A stretch of DNA of 49,678 nucleotides from an uncultured Alphaproteobacteria bacterium. GTDB taxonomy: Bacteria > Pseudomonadota > Alphaproteobacteria > UBA8366 > JADFVY01. The position numbers and the translations under genes were made by a program. Below the pieces are notes generated by a model. That model saw only the letters and a list, made by a program, of their open reading frames with translations, searched no databases and was not told the origin of the DNA. The stretch is taken from assembly GCA_947259105.1 (NCBI GenBank), contig CAMYKU010000027.1, forward strand, positions 1-49,678, read 5' to 3'. The stretch's first letter is position 1; every line of letters begins with the position of its first letter. Below, piece after piece: positions 39,598-47,677 of this stretch.

Positions 39598-41454
39598 ATG
39601 AACCGCAGGCTTCTTTACTTCCTGGCCACGGCGGCCCTTGCCGCGGTCCTTCTCGTGGGCATCGCCGTATTGACCGCGGAGCGGGACATCATCCTGTTCG
39701 AAGGCGTCGAGGGCCCCCAGGGCAGGAGCACGGTTGCGGCCCCGCAGCCGACCTCGTGGACAAAATACGGCGGCGGCGGCGCGAGCCGGCTGTCGATCCT
39801 GCTGACCGATACGAACTCGTCCTGGCTCGGCCTGGCGCATGGCCTGAAATCCGCCGGAATCCCGTTCTCGATCACCACCGACTACAGGCAAGCGCTGCAA
39901 CACAGGGTGATCCTGGTGTATCCCATTGTCTCCGGTTCCGTTCTGACGCAAGAGGCGCTGCAGGCGCTCGGGCGCGTCCCGCGTGACGGGGGTACGCTGA
40001 TCGGGTCGCTTGTCCTGGGCGGCGGGCTGGAGGAAGTCTTCGGTTTCGAGGACGCGGTCGCTTCGCGGACGCGCTTTCTCGTAAATTTCGCGGACGGCGC
40101 GGCCGATGTGGCCGACCCGAGGGAGGCATGGCTGCCGCTCGGCGACGCCGCCGGCAGTGGCGCGGCGATCGGCACCTATGCCTACACCAACCCACGCGAA
40201 TCGCCGGTCGCCACCTACGACGACGGCAGCGCCGCGATCGTTCATCGCCGGATCGGATCCGGCCGCGCCTACGCCCTGGGGATCGACCTCGGAGCCTTGC
40301 TGCTCAAGGGCCACAACTGGCGGCAGGAGGGCATCGCGCGCAGCTACGCGAACGAGTTCGAGCCCATGCTCGACGTGCTGCTGCGCCTCGTCGGCGACAT
40401 CTATCGAGAAGCCGAGGACCGCGCGGTGAGCCTGCACCCGGTGCCGGACGGCAAGGACCTTGCCGTCATCATGAGTCACGACGTCGACTACACCCGCTCG
40501 CTCGTCTACGCCGTCGACTACGCCCGCCTCGAGCGCAGCCAGGGAATTGCCGCCACCTATTTCATCCAGACCAAATACATCAAGGACTGGAACGACGACA
40601 TCATCATCGACGAGGCGGGGCCGGGACTGCTCAGGGAAATCAGGAGTTTCGGCATGGAACTGGCCAGCCACGGGGTGTCCCATTCGCTGGTCTTCCACGA
40701 CTTCCCAATGGGCGATGGCGACGAACGCTATCCGGACTACCGCCCGTTCGTGAAAGATGCATCGACGACCTATGACGGGACTATCCTGGGCGAACTCAGG
40801 GTCAGCCGCTTCCTCATCGAGCGGCTGGCCGAAAGCGCCGCTGTCGCCAGTTTCCGCCCGGGTTACCTCTCGAACCCCCATGCCCTGCCCCAGGCGCTGG
40901 ACGCCGCCGGCTACGCCTTCAGTTCGTCCGTCACCGCCAACACATCGTTGACCCACTTGCCGTTTCAGCTCAACCACGACCGCGACGTGACGACCGAGCT
41001 GCCGATTTTCGAGTTTCCGGTGACCATCGAGGATGAATTGCAGGCGCCGCTCGGCGATCGTTTGCCGCAGGCCGTCGCCCTGGCCCGCAAGATCGCCCGT
41101 CGCGGCGGCCTGTGCATGGTTCTCATCCACCCCGATATCCTCGGCCACAAACTCGCGTTCGAGCACGGTTTCATCGAGGCCGTGAAGGAATTCTCGTGGT
41201 TCGGCACTCTTGGCGACTATGGCCCGTGGTGGCGCGCCCGCAACGAAGTCCAGGTCGATTCCGAGTGGCGGGGCGACCGCCTGGTGGTCCGCCTGTCCGC
41301 GCCGGAGCCGCTGGATGGCCTCACGCTGGAGATCCCGTCCGGCCTGCGCCTCGATTCGCCGCATCGCCAAACGACCGGCGCCGAAATGATCGGCGGCCGA
41401 ATCGTGCTTGGCCACCTCGAGGGAGCGTCCGTCGTCAGCCTCGTTCGACGATGA
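39598..41454 (+). CDS. Two-domain polysaccharide deacetylase family protein
   Basis: The 618-residue product has an N-terminal membrane anchor (about 5-27). A domain of about 200 residues follows that looks like a Rossmann or amidotransferase-like fold (SILLTDTNSSWLGLAHGLKSAG, then GGTLIGSLVLGGGLEEVFGF) without a recognised name. The NodB-type deacetylase domain comes next (about 288-500): SHDVDY at 293-298, the metal HxxxH as HGVSH at 358-362, FRPGYLSNP, and VLIHPDILGH. A short beta-rich C-terminal segment ends it. It is probably periplasmic and acts on a surface polysaccharide; substrate unknown. An AT-rich stretch (39549-39580) before the start probably holds the promoter. Confidence 0.8.
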   Translation: MNRRLLYFLATAALAAVLLVGIAVLTAERDIILFEGVEGPQGRSTVAAPQPTSWTKYGGGGASRLSILLTDTNSSWLGLAHGLKSAGIPFSITTDYRQALQHRVILVYPIVSGSVLTQEALQALGRVPRDGGTLIGSLVLGGGLEEVFGFEDAVASRTRFLVNFADGAADVADPREAWLPLGDAAGSGAAIGTYAYTNPRESPVATYDDGSAAIVHRRIGSGRAYALGIDLGALLLKGHNWRQEGIARSYANEFEPMLDVLLRLVGDIYREAEDRAVSLHPVPDGKDLAVIMSHDVDYTRSLVYAVDYARLERSQGIAATYFIQTKYIKDWNDDIIIDEAGPGLLREIRSFGMELASHGVSHSLVFHDFPMGDGDERYPDYRPFVKDASTTYDGTILGELRVSRFLIERLAESAAVASFRPGYLSNPHALPQALDAAGYAFSSSVTANTSLTHLPFQLNHDRDVTTELPIFEFPVTIEDELQAPLGDRLPQAVALARKIARRGGLCMVLIHPDILGHKLAFEHGFIEAVKEFSWFGTLGDYGPWWRARNEVQVDSEWRGDRLVVRLSAPEPLDGLTLEIPSGLRLDSPHRQTTGAEMIGGRIVLGHLEGASVVSLVRR

Positions 41455-41487
41455 TCCACCCCATCCGGCCGGCGACACGCATCGCGG

Positions 41488-41516
41488 TTAACCGATGCGG
41501 CCGCTTCGGCTATGAT
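41488..41516 (+). promoter_or_regulatory. Likely promoter of the racemase-like gene, embedded in a hairpin
   Basis: TTAACC (41488-41493), a 17-bp spacer and TATGAT (41511-41516) lie 39 bp before the ATG at 41556. The -35 falls largely in the loop of an inverted repeat, CGCATCG (41478-41484) and CGATGCG (41493-41499). Confidence 0.5.
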
Positions 41517-41555
41517 CGGGGCCGGTTCGACGACTCAACCGGGGACCATAGGCAC

Positions 41556-42266
41556 ATGCCCGACCGCTTCGGCCCGCGCGGCGTCATCGCGCTGTTCATC
41601 CCGCTGCAGAACGCCAACATGCAGCCCGAGTACGAGGCGATGCGCCCGACGGGCGTCAGCAACCAGATCTACCGCTTTTCGCTCGCCCGCCACGACCGCG
41701 TGCCGGAGGCGGCGATCGACGCCGTCGGCGGAGCGCTGGGCTGCCGGCCGGACCTGGTGGCGGTCGGCAATTCGGTGGAAATGCGCGTCCTGACCGCGCC
41801 GCAATTCGCCGACTACCGCGCCCGGCTACAGGAGAAGATCGGCGACGTGCCGCTGGTGACCGCGACCGACGCCACCGTTGCCGCCCTCAAGGCGATGGGC
41901 GCGCGGCGCATCGCCGCGATCTCGCCGATGTCCGACGAATACTCGCAAAGCGTCGCCGACTACTACGAGGCGCTCGGCTTCGAGGTGCCCTACCACACCG
42001 GGCTGCAGGTCGCCCGGCCGCAGGACATCATCGGGATCGGCCATGCCGAAGCGCGCGCGGCGTTCCGCCGCCTCGACCACGAGGACGTCGATACCTTCCT
42101 GCACGTCGGCGGGGCGCTCGGCATCGTCGATTCCATCGCCGCGCTCGAGGCGGAGCTGGGCCGGCCGGTGGTCTCGGTCAACGTCGCCACCTACTGGCGC
42201 GCCCTGCGCACGCTCGGTATCGACGATCCGCTGACCGGCTTCGGGCAGCTGGCGCAGATGCCGTGA
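41556..42266 (+). CDS. Asp/Glu racemase superfamily protein (maleate isomerase-like)
   Basis: The 236-residue product has the fold pattern of the maleate isomerase/arylmalonate decarboxylase branch: GVIALFIPLQNANMQPEYEAM at the N terminus, PDLVAVGNSVEMR, VTATDATVAALKAMGARRIAAISPM, the YSQSVADYYEALGFEV motif, and VVSVNVATYWRALRTLGI at the end. The two catalytic cysteines expected in AxxCxxA-type positions are not there: GNSVE and GGALG occupy them. The protein has only one cysteine (in GALGCRPD). The function may differ from known members. Confidence 0.75.
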   Translation: MPDRFGPRGVIALFIPLQNANMQPEYEAMRPTGVSNQIYRFSLARHDRVPEAAIDAVGGALGCRPDLVAVGNSVEMRVLTAPQFADYRARLQEKIGDVPLVTATDATVAALKAMGARRIAAISPMSDEYSQSVADYYEALGFEVPYHTGLQVARPQDIIGIGHAEARAAFRRLDHEDVDTFLHVGGALGIVDSIAALEAELGRPVVSVNVATYWRALRTLGIDDPLTGFGQLAQMP

Positions 42267-42333
42267 AACGGCCGCAGGGCGCCACGGCACCCGGATACAC
42301 CGCCGCGGTAGGAATCCGTTAAGGCGGGCCCCA

Positions 42334-42339
42334 TATAAT
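42334..42339 (+). promoter_or_regulatory. Possible -10 element of the desaturase gene
   Basis: A perfect TATAAT lies at 42334-42339 in the 170-bp gap before the desaturase gene; no convincing -35 hexamer is at the right distance. A short GATATCGATAT palindromic stretch follows within a few bases. Confidence 0.35.
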
Positions 42340-42436
42340 GCCGATATCGATATAGCGGCGCGACCGGTCGGCAGAGCGTGGTACCTGTGCGGGGGTTTGG
42401 GCCAAGTCCCATCACTCGCAGAAAGATCGCCTCGCC

Positions 42437-43699
42437 ATGACCCTTTCCCAGCCTTCCCCCGCAGCCGGCGACACCAGGCATTACCGCCTCGTCGGAGCGA
42501 TTCCCTTCATTGCGACCCATGTTGCCTGTCTTGCCGCCATCTGGACCGGCGTCCACGCGACCGACCTGATCATCGCCGCGGGGCTCTATGCGCTGCGCAT
42601 GTTCGGGATCACCGCCGGCTATCACCGGTATTTCGCGCACCGCAGCTTCAACACCAGCCGCATCTTCGCGTTCGTCCTGGCGTTCCTCGCGCAAAGCTCG
42701 GCCCAGCGCGGCATCCTGTGGTGGGCCGGCAACCACCGCAAGCATCACCGCTTCTCGGACACCGACGACGATGTCCACTCGCCGGTGCGCCGCGGGTTCT
42801 GGCACGCCCATTTCGGCTGGATCTTCACCGACGCTTATGACCACACCGATCTCGACGCCGTGCCCGACCTCGCCAGGTATCCCGAGCTCGTCTGGCTCGA
42901 CCGGCATCCCCACATCCCGCCCATTCTGACGGCCGTCCTGGTCTGGCTCGTGGCCGGCTGGTCGGGCCTGGTGGTCGGGTTCCTGTGGTCCACGGTCGCC
43001 CTCTGGCACGCCACCTTCTCGATCAACTCGCTGGCCCACCTGTTCGGCCGCCGGCGCTATGTGACCGGCGACCAGTCGCGCAACAACGTATGGCTGGCGC
43101 TGCTCACTTTTGGCGAGGGCTGGCACAACAACCATCATCACTTCCAGAGCGCGGCGCGGCAGGGCTTCCGCTGGTACGAGATCGACATCAGCTATTACGT
43201 GCTCAGGGCGCTCGCGGTGGTCAGGTTGGTCTGGCGGCTGCAGAGCCCACCGGCCCCCGTCGTGCGTGGCGTGCAGAGGCTGCGCCGGGTGGTGGTGGAA
43301 AAGGCGGCCGGGCAGCTGGCGGCAAGCTTCCAGGTCGAGAAGATCGCCACCGAACTCCGCGCCCTGCTGGCCGGAAAGAGCGCCCTGCTGGCCGAAAGGC
43401 ACGCCGACCTGAACGCCTCGGTCGACGAGCTTTGCGGCGACCTCGCGGGACTCATCGACGGCTGGAGCCATCAGCTCGACGAGAGGCTGGAGGTCGCCCG
43501 CCGCGATCTGGACGCGCTGGTCCGCCGCGTTCACCTTCCCGCAATGCCCACGACGACCGACCTGCGCGCCCGCGCCGCCGCGATGTTCGTCGGCACGCCG
43601 TCGATGAACGACATCGTCGAACGCGGCCGGCAGATTCTGATCGACAATGTGTTCGAGGAATTGCTCGGGCGAACGGCGCTCGTTCCCGCACGGGCGTAG
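42437..43699 (+). CDS. Membrane fatty acid (acyl-CoA) desaturase with a helical C-terminal extension
   Basis: The product introduces a double bond into fatty acyl chains using a di-iron site. The three histidine boxes of the stearoyl-CoA delta-9 desaturase family are intact: HRYFAH (63-68), HRKHH (100-104) and HNNHH (230-234), between four hydrophobic helices. The core ends near residue 270. A further 150 residues (about 275-420) are charged, rich in Ala, Leu, Arg and Glu with heptad-like spacing, and look helical or coiled-coil; they are not part of the usual desaturase. Total length is 420. No reductase or ferredoxin gene is adjacent. Confidence 0.9.
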   Translation: MTLSQPSPAAGDTRHYRLVGAIPFIATHVACLAAIWTGVHATDLIIAAGLYALRMFGITAGYHRYFAHRSFNTSRIFAFVLAFLAQSSAQRGILWWAGNHRKHHRFSDTDDDVHSPVRRGFWHAHFGWIFTDAYDHTDLDAVPDLARYPELVWLDRHPHIPPILTAVLVWLVAGWSGLVVGFLWSTVALWHATFSINSLAHLFGRRRYVTGDQSRNNVWLALLTFGEGWHNNHHHFQSAARQGFRWYEIDISYYVLRALAVVRLVWRLQSPPAPVVRGVQRLRRVVVEKAAGQLAASFQVEKIATELRALLAGKSALLAERHADLNASVDELCGDLAGLIDGWSHQLDERLEVARRDLDALVRRVHLPAMPTTTDLRARAAAMFVGTPSMNDIVERGRQILIDNVFEELLGRTALVPARA

Positions 43700-43798
43700 G
43701 GGAATCGGTTGCGCCGCCTGGGGCCGCCGGATATCGGCGCGTCGTTGCGGGCAGGTGCCCCCAGGCGCGTTACCGGTCATCGCGGGTTCGAATGGATG

Positions 43799-43883
43799 GG
43801 CGCGACCTCATACTTCGAGACGCGGCCTGTGCCCTCATGCTGAGGAGGGCCGCAAGGCCCGTCTCGAAGTATGAGGTCGCGCC
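43799..43883. repeat. Long palindromic intergenic repeat (REP-like), copy 1
   Basis: A perfect 23-bp inverted repeat (43799-43821 with 43861-43883, GGCGCGACCTCATACTTCGA at the outer end) encloses a GCGGCC/GGCCGC pair and a small CCTCA/TGAGG hairpin. This type of TCGAAG-TATGAGG palindrome is common between genes of several Alphaproteobacteria. It sits in the 241-bp gap between the desaturase and the DUF6868 gene. A related copy is at 49582-49678. Confidence 0.88.
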
Positions 43884-43940
43884 GGCCGCCGGCGCCGGTC
43901 CCGTCCGACCGGATATTGCTCCAGACGCGGGCCTTAGGTT

Positions 43941-44183
43941 CTATCCGACGATCAGCAGGGCCATCCAGGGCACGAAGCTGAACACGATGATCAGCACCTT
44001 GTGCAGGGCGAGGAACCCGTAAATCACCGCGTTGTAGCTCTCGCGCGGGAGCGGGAACATCCTGGTCTGCATGCGGTAGACGAAGTCCGGGGCCAGCATG
44101 AACCAGATCGCGGCCCAGGCGAACACGGCCACGTTGACGATCGTGCACCACATGAAAAACGCCGTCAGGATTTGAATATCCAT
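43941..44183 (-). CDS. DUF6868 family small membrane protein
   Basis: The 80-residue product has two hydrophobic helices (about 4-28 and 54-79) separated by a short basic loop with MLAPDFVYRMQTRMFPLPRESYN. This matches the small DUF6868 family as I recall it; function is unknown. A good AGGAG site precedes the ATG. It is divergent from the cupin gene, 77 bp away. Confidence 0.75.
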   Translation of the reverse strand: MDIQILTAFFMWCTIVNVAVFAWAAIWFMLAPDFVYRMQTRMFPLPRESYNAVIYGFLALHKVLIIVFSFVPWMALLIVG

Positions 44184-44260
44184 GCTGCTCCTCGCTTGTC
44201 ATTCGTTTAACATGAAAAAGTACCACACCGGCGCACCGAAACACGGGGAGAAAGCCTGCG

Positions 44261-44671
44261 ATGATAAAGGCCGTCGACATTGCCGCGGAGCTGGCGAAAC
44301 TCTCCGTCCTCCGCAACCGCACGCCGACGACGCCGAAGGAAGAAGAAGAGTCGGCCTTCGCCACCGTCGCCCCGTTTCGCGGCGAAGGTCTGACGGTGGG
44401 CAGCTTCGACGGGGAAAGCGCCTGGGAGCGGCATAGGAACGGAGACGAAATCGTACACGTCATCTCGGGCGAAACGACCCTTACCGTCCTGACCGAATCC
44501 GGAACCGAGGTGCTGAACATGAAGGCGGGCATGCTGACGGTCGTGCCCCAGGGTTACTGGCATCGGTTCCAGGCACCCAAGGGCGTGTCGATCCTCACCG
44601 TGACGCCGCTTCCAACCGATGAATCGGCTGCCGAAGACCCGCGGATCGACGGCGGGGACGGCGCCCGATAA
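44261..44671 (+). CDS. Cupin domain protein
   Basis: The 136-residue product is a small single cupin: WERHRNGDEIVHVISGE corresponds to the first motif (His, His, Glu ligands plausible) and MLTVVPQGYWHRFQAP to the second (final His). It may bind a metal and a small molecule; no substrate can be assigned. The C-terminal 20 residues are acidic and disordered. The ATG at 44261 has GGGGAG upstream. Confidence 0.8.
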   Translation: MIKAVDIAAELAKLSVLRNRTPTTPKEEEESAFATVAPFRGEGLTVGSFDGESAWERHRNGDEIVHVISGETTLTVLTESGTEVLNMKAGMLTVVPQGYWHRFQAPKGVSILTVTPLPTDESAAEDPRIDGGDGAR

Positions 44672-44708
44672 CGGCGGCGGTGGGGGCGCGGGGCCGGCGC
44701 GGCGCGCG

Positions 44709-44801
44709 TCAGGCGCCCGGAACGGCCGCGCGGACGTAGACGCCGTTGATCTGCCATCCCTCGGCCGTCTGCTCTGCGCCGCAAGGCGGCCTGTTACGCA
44801 T
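44709..44801 (-). pseudogene. Possible 3' remnant of a lost gene
   Basis: Just downstream of the GST gene, a 30-codon open stretch ends AEGWQINGVYVRAAVPGA then stop. The GW-x-I-x-G-V pattern resembles the last strands of SnoaL/DUF4864-like proteins. No upstream coding part exists, and the first codons overlap the GST stop. It may be a gene remnant or chance. Confidence 0.25.
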
Positions 44802-45513
44802 CCAGCTCCGCGTAATGGCGGAAAATTCCGTCTTCGTTGAAGGCGATGCGGCGGCCGGACGCGCGATACGCACGCAGGCGGGGCCGGCCGGCGATCCGGC
44901 CGTGCAACGCCGCCACCCGCGGATACGCCTCTTCGAGCCGGGCCATCATCCGCGGAAAGGCGTAGTGCAGCCCGTCGACGACCTGGAACAGGGACAGGTC
45001 GGCGTAGCTTCGCCGGGCGCCGACCAGATACGCGCCGCCGGATCGGTTGCGTTCCAGCACCTGCTCGAAATAGCCGAGATACTTCGGCACGCGGGAGTCC
45101 CGGAAGTCAGCGGCGCGCCTGCGCGCTTCGTCGCGCTGATCCTCGTAATAGAGACTGGCCGCGATCGGGTGGTGCGTGTCGTGGATCTCGACCACGAGAT
45201 CGGCCAGCGTCAGCTGCAGCTGATGGACCCAGAGGCGGCCCGCTTGCGATCTCGGGGCGAGGCCGTGGCGGTCGCCGAGAAACAGCAGGATATTCGCCGT
45301 CTGTGCGATGATCAGCTTGCCGGATTTCAGGATCGGCGGGGCGAAGGGCGGCCGCGCGAGGCCCCCGTCGTCGAGGAGCCGCAGCAGGGCCCGCATCCCC
45401 GCGCCCCCCGTGCGCGCGACGTCGACATAACCGGCGCCGACATCCTCCAGCGCCAGCCGCACGAATTCCCCGCGTCCCTGGATCGATGGCCAGTAATAGA
45501 GCTCGTATGGCAT
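44794..45513 (-). CDS. Glutathione S-transferase family protein
   Basis: The 239-residue product has the thioredoxin-like N-terminal domain (YELYYWPSIQGRGEFVRLAL, the cis-proline region PPILKSGKLIIAQTANILLFLGD) and an all-helical C-terminal domain (about 85-220). It resembles sigma/plant-type GSTs, in which an N-terminal Tyr or Ser activates glutathione. The natural substrate is unknown. The ATG at 45513 is chosen with GAGAGGA upstream; the open frame continues into unrelated sequence. Confidence 0.85.
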   Translation of the reverse strand: MPYELYYWPSIQGRGEFVRLALEDVGAGYVDVARTGGAGMRALLRLLDDGGLARPPFAPPILKSGKLIIAQTANILLFLGDRHGLAPRSQAGRLWVHQLQLTLADLVVEIHDTHHPIAASLYYEDQRDEARRRAADFRDSRVPKYLGYFEQVLERNRSGGAYLVGARRSYADLSLFQVVDGLHYAFPRMMARLEEAYPRVAALHGRIAGRPRLRAYRASGRRIAFNEDGIFRHYAELDA

Positions 45514-45675
45514 CGGCGTGGTCCTCTCCGGCCGTTGGTCCCCGAATGCGGTCTCCGCGCTGTGCGAAGTCCGGCCACAGGATACCCGATTCGGTCCGCG
45601 ATTTCCCTGCCCGGCAATCCCGGCTATCGTAGGGGTCCTCGAGGGGCATTCCGGTACAGAACAAGGAGGCGCAAG

Positions 45676-46212
45676 ATGACGACCGGCACCGCAAACGGCA
45701 TGGTCGCCCGGGACTGGGGGTTCCTCGCCTGCCGGGTCCTGGCGCTCTATCTCTTTTACCTCGCCATCGAGACGTTGCTCTCGATCGGCATTTTCGTAGT
45801 CACGGCACCATCGGGAGACGAAAATACACGGCTCTTCGGTTATTACTACGTCTTCCGGTTTCTGTTGGCGATTGCGGCGGCCCTTTTCCTGTGGTTCGGC
45901 GCCGCGCCACTGGCCGACAGAATGATGCTGTCGCAAGCCGACGGGAAGGAAGAGGCCGCGCCCGGCGCGTGGCGTGTCACCCAGTTGCTGTCACTGGCCG
46001 TATCCGTCTTCGGTTTTGTCTTGCTGGTTTTTGCCATCCCCGACGCCGCCGGCCTTGCCGCAAGATATCTTGCGGAGGATCGTCTCCACGGCCACGACCT
46101 GGTCGAGACCGCGGTGGTCGCAACACGGCTCGTCCTCGGCCTCCTGCTGATCTTCGGCGGCCGGGGCATCGCCGATCTCATCGGCCGGGCCCGCGGATGG
46201 GGGAAAAGCTGA
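45676..46212 (+). CDS. Predicted membrane protein, four helices
   Basis: The 178-residue product is not recognised. Four hydrophobic segments are visible (about 12-40, 55-78, 100-125 and 145-165), with short charged loops between them. It has no catalytic motif. An excellent AAGGAGG lies 7 bases before the ATG. It is divergent from the GST gene and 49 bp upstream of the dehydrogenase gene, with which it may be cotranscribed. Confidence 0.75.
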   Translation: MTTGTANGMVARDWGFLACRVLALYLFYLAIETLLSIGIFVVTAPSGDENTRLFGYYYVFRFLLAIAAALFLWFGAAPLADRMMLSQADGKEEAAPGAWRVTQLLSLAVSVFGFVLLVFAIPDAAGLAARYLAEDRLHGHDLVETAVVATRLVLGLLLIFGGRGIADLIGRARGWGKS

Positions 46213-46261
46213 CGGCTGCGCCCCGGCGCGCAGGGGGCAGACTTCGCAAGGACACGGCAAA

Positions 46262-47437
46262 ATGAACGACAGGAACGTTCCCGACTATCCCGCCGCCGGA
46301 CGGCGGCTGCGGCTCGGCCTGGTCGGCGGCGGGCGCGGCGGGCTCGTCGGGCAATGGCACGCCGGCGGCGCGCGGCTCTCCGGTCGCTGGGACATCGTCG
46401 CCGGGGCCCTGTCGTCCGACCCGAAGACCGCCCGCGAATCGGGCCGGGACTGGCTGTTCGCCGAGGACCGGATTTACACCGATTTCAGAGAGATGGCCGC
46501 GGCCGAGGCGGCGCGCGCGGACGGCATCGACGCCGTTGGTATCTGCACCCCCAATTTCCTGCACCGGCCGGTCGCCGAGGCCTTCATGGCGGCCGGCATC
46601 GATATCATCTGCGACAAGCCGGTGGCGCTGACCCGCGCGGAGTGCGACGCCATGGCGGCGGCGCGCAAGAAGGCCGGCGTGATCTTCGCCGTCACCTACC
46701 CTTACGCCTATCACCCGATGGCCGTGCAGGCCCGGGCCATGGTCGCAGAGGGCGCGATCGGCGCCGTCCGCCAGGTGATGGTCGAATACCTGCAGGACGG
46801 CCACGCCGGCGCCTTCGACCCCGCCGTCAGGCGTGCCTGGCGGATGGACCCCGCCCGCGGCGGGCGCACCGCGACGACCGGCGACATCGGCACCCACGCC
46901 GTGCATCTGCTGGAATTCGTGACCGGACAGCGCATCGCCCGGCTGCGCGCCGATTTCCACGTCTGCGGCGGCGACAAGCCGATGGAGGACACTGCGTTCA
47001 TCAATTTCGCGCTGGCCACCGGGGCGCCGGGCGCGATGTGGCTGAGCCAGGCGGCGGCGGGCCAGTCCTGCGGCCTGCGGCTGCGCGTCTATGGCGAGAG
47101 AGGCGCCATCGAGTGGGACCAGGAAGACCCGGAGCGGCTGCACGTCAACATGCTGGGCGAGGCGCGCCGGACGATCGTGCGCGGGCGCGGCGCCGGCATG
47201 CACCCCAGGGCCGAGCGCATGATCCGCCTGCCGCGCGGCCACGGCGAGGCGGTCTCGGACGCCTGGGCCAACCTGTATCTGGAATGCGCCGTCGCCATCG
47301 AGGCCCGGCGCGACGGCCGCGCGCTGCCCGGGGGATTGCTCGACCTGCCCGACCTCGCCGCCGGCGCGCGCGGGGTCGACTTCTTCCACGCCGCGGCGGA
47401 CAGCAACGAGGCGGGGGGCGCGTGGGTGGGGTTGTAG
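46262..47437 (+). CDS. Gfo/Idh/MocA family oxidoreductase
   Basis: The 391-residue product has an N-terminal Rossmann domain (LRLGLVGGGRGGLVGQWHAGG, then GICTPNFLHRPVAEAF and the active-site lysine in CDKPVALT) and the C-terminal alpha/beta domain with RGGRTATTGDIGTHAVHLLEFVTG. Members are NAD(P)-dependent sugar or inositol dehydrogenases and related enzymes; the substrate here is unknown. The last 42 residues reappear, 36 identical, in a fragment at 49423-49548. Confidence 0.9.
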   Translation: MNDRNVPDYPAAGRRLRLGLVGGGRGGLVGQWHAGGARLSGRWDIVAGALSSDPKTARESGRDWLFAEDRIYTDFREMAAAEAARADGIDAVGICTPNFLHRPVAEAFMAAGIDIICDKPVALTRAECDAMAAARKKAGVIFAVTYPYAYHPMAVQARAMVAEGAIGAVRQVMVEYLQDGHAGAFDPAVRRAWRMDPARGGRTATTGDIGTHAVHLLEFVTGQRIARLRADFHVCGGDKPMEDTAFINFALATGAPGAMWLSQAAAGQSCGLRLRVYGERGAIEWDQEDPERLHVNMLGEARRTIVRGRGAGMHPRAERMIRLPRGHGEAVSDAWANLYLECAVAIEARRDGRALPGGLLDLPDLAAGARGVDFFHAAADSNEAGGAWVGL

Positions 47438-47483
47438 GGGCGCGCGGCCACGGGATGATTGGTGCGGCAATGCGCGCGAAATA

Positions 47484-47497
47484 TGGGGACATGGCCG
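47484..47497. repeat. 14-bp direct repeat, left copy
   Basis: TGGGGACATGGCCG at 47484-47497 recurs exactly at 49408-49421. The two copies flank a 1.9-kb segment holding the secreted protein gene. The right copy abuts the dehydrogenase remnant. Confidence 0.8.
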
Positions 47498-47593
47498 TAA
47501 TCCGCGGACAACGCCTTTGCATGGCCTCGTTCCGAACCGGTCGGCCCGCCACAAGCGGGCGCCTCCGTCCGGTGCGTGGAGCCGACGAAAGAT

Positions 47594-47618
47594 CCCCGGT
47601 CGGGGCGGCCGACCGGGG
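47594..47618 (-). terminator. Strong hairpin downstream of the secreted protein gene
   Basis: CCCCGGTCGG (47594-47603) and CCGACCGGGG (47609-47618) pair perfectly across a 5-nt loop, 60 bp past the stop of the minus-strand gene. On that strand ATCTTTCG follows, a poor T run, so termination is plausible but not certain. Confidence 0.45.
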
Positions 47619-47677
47619 AAGTGGTCTGTCTGCTTTGATTGGCGTCGGTGGCTCCACCGCCGCCGTGCATCGGATGT

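Noticed and set aside
39559..41478. 639-codon open frame antisense to the deacetylase gene
   Set aside because: The plus strand carries clear deacetylase motifs; the antisense product has no recognisable motif.
42191..43780. 529-codon open frame antisense to the desaturase gene
   Set aside because: The three histidine boxes on the plus strand settle which strand is coding.
43780..43800. GGTTCGAAT motif resembling a tRNA T-arm
   Set aside because: No acceptor, D-arm or anticodon stem can be folded in the 70 bases before it, and the following bases belong to the palindromic repeat.
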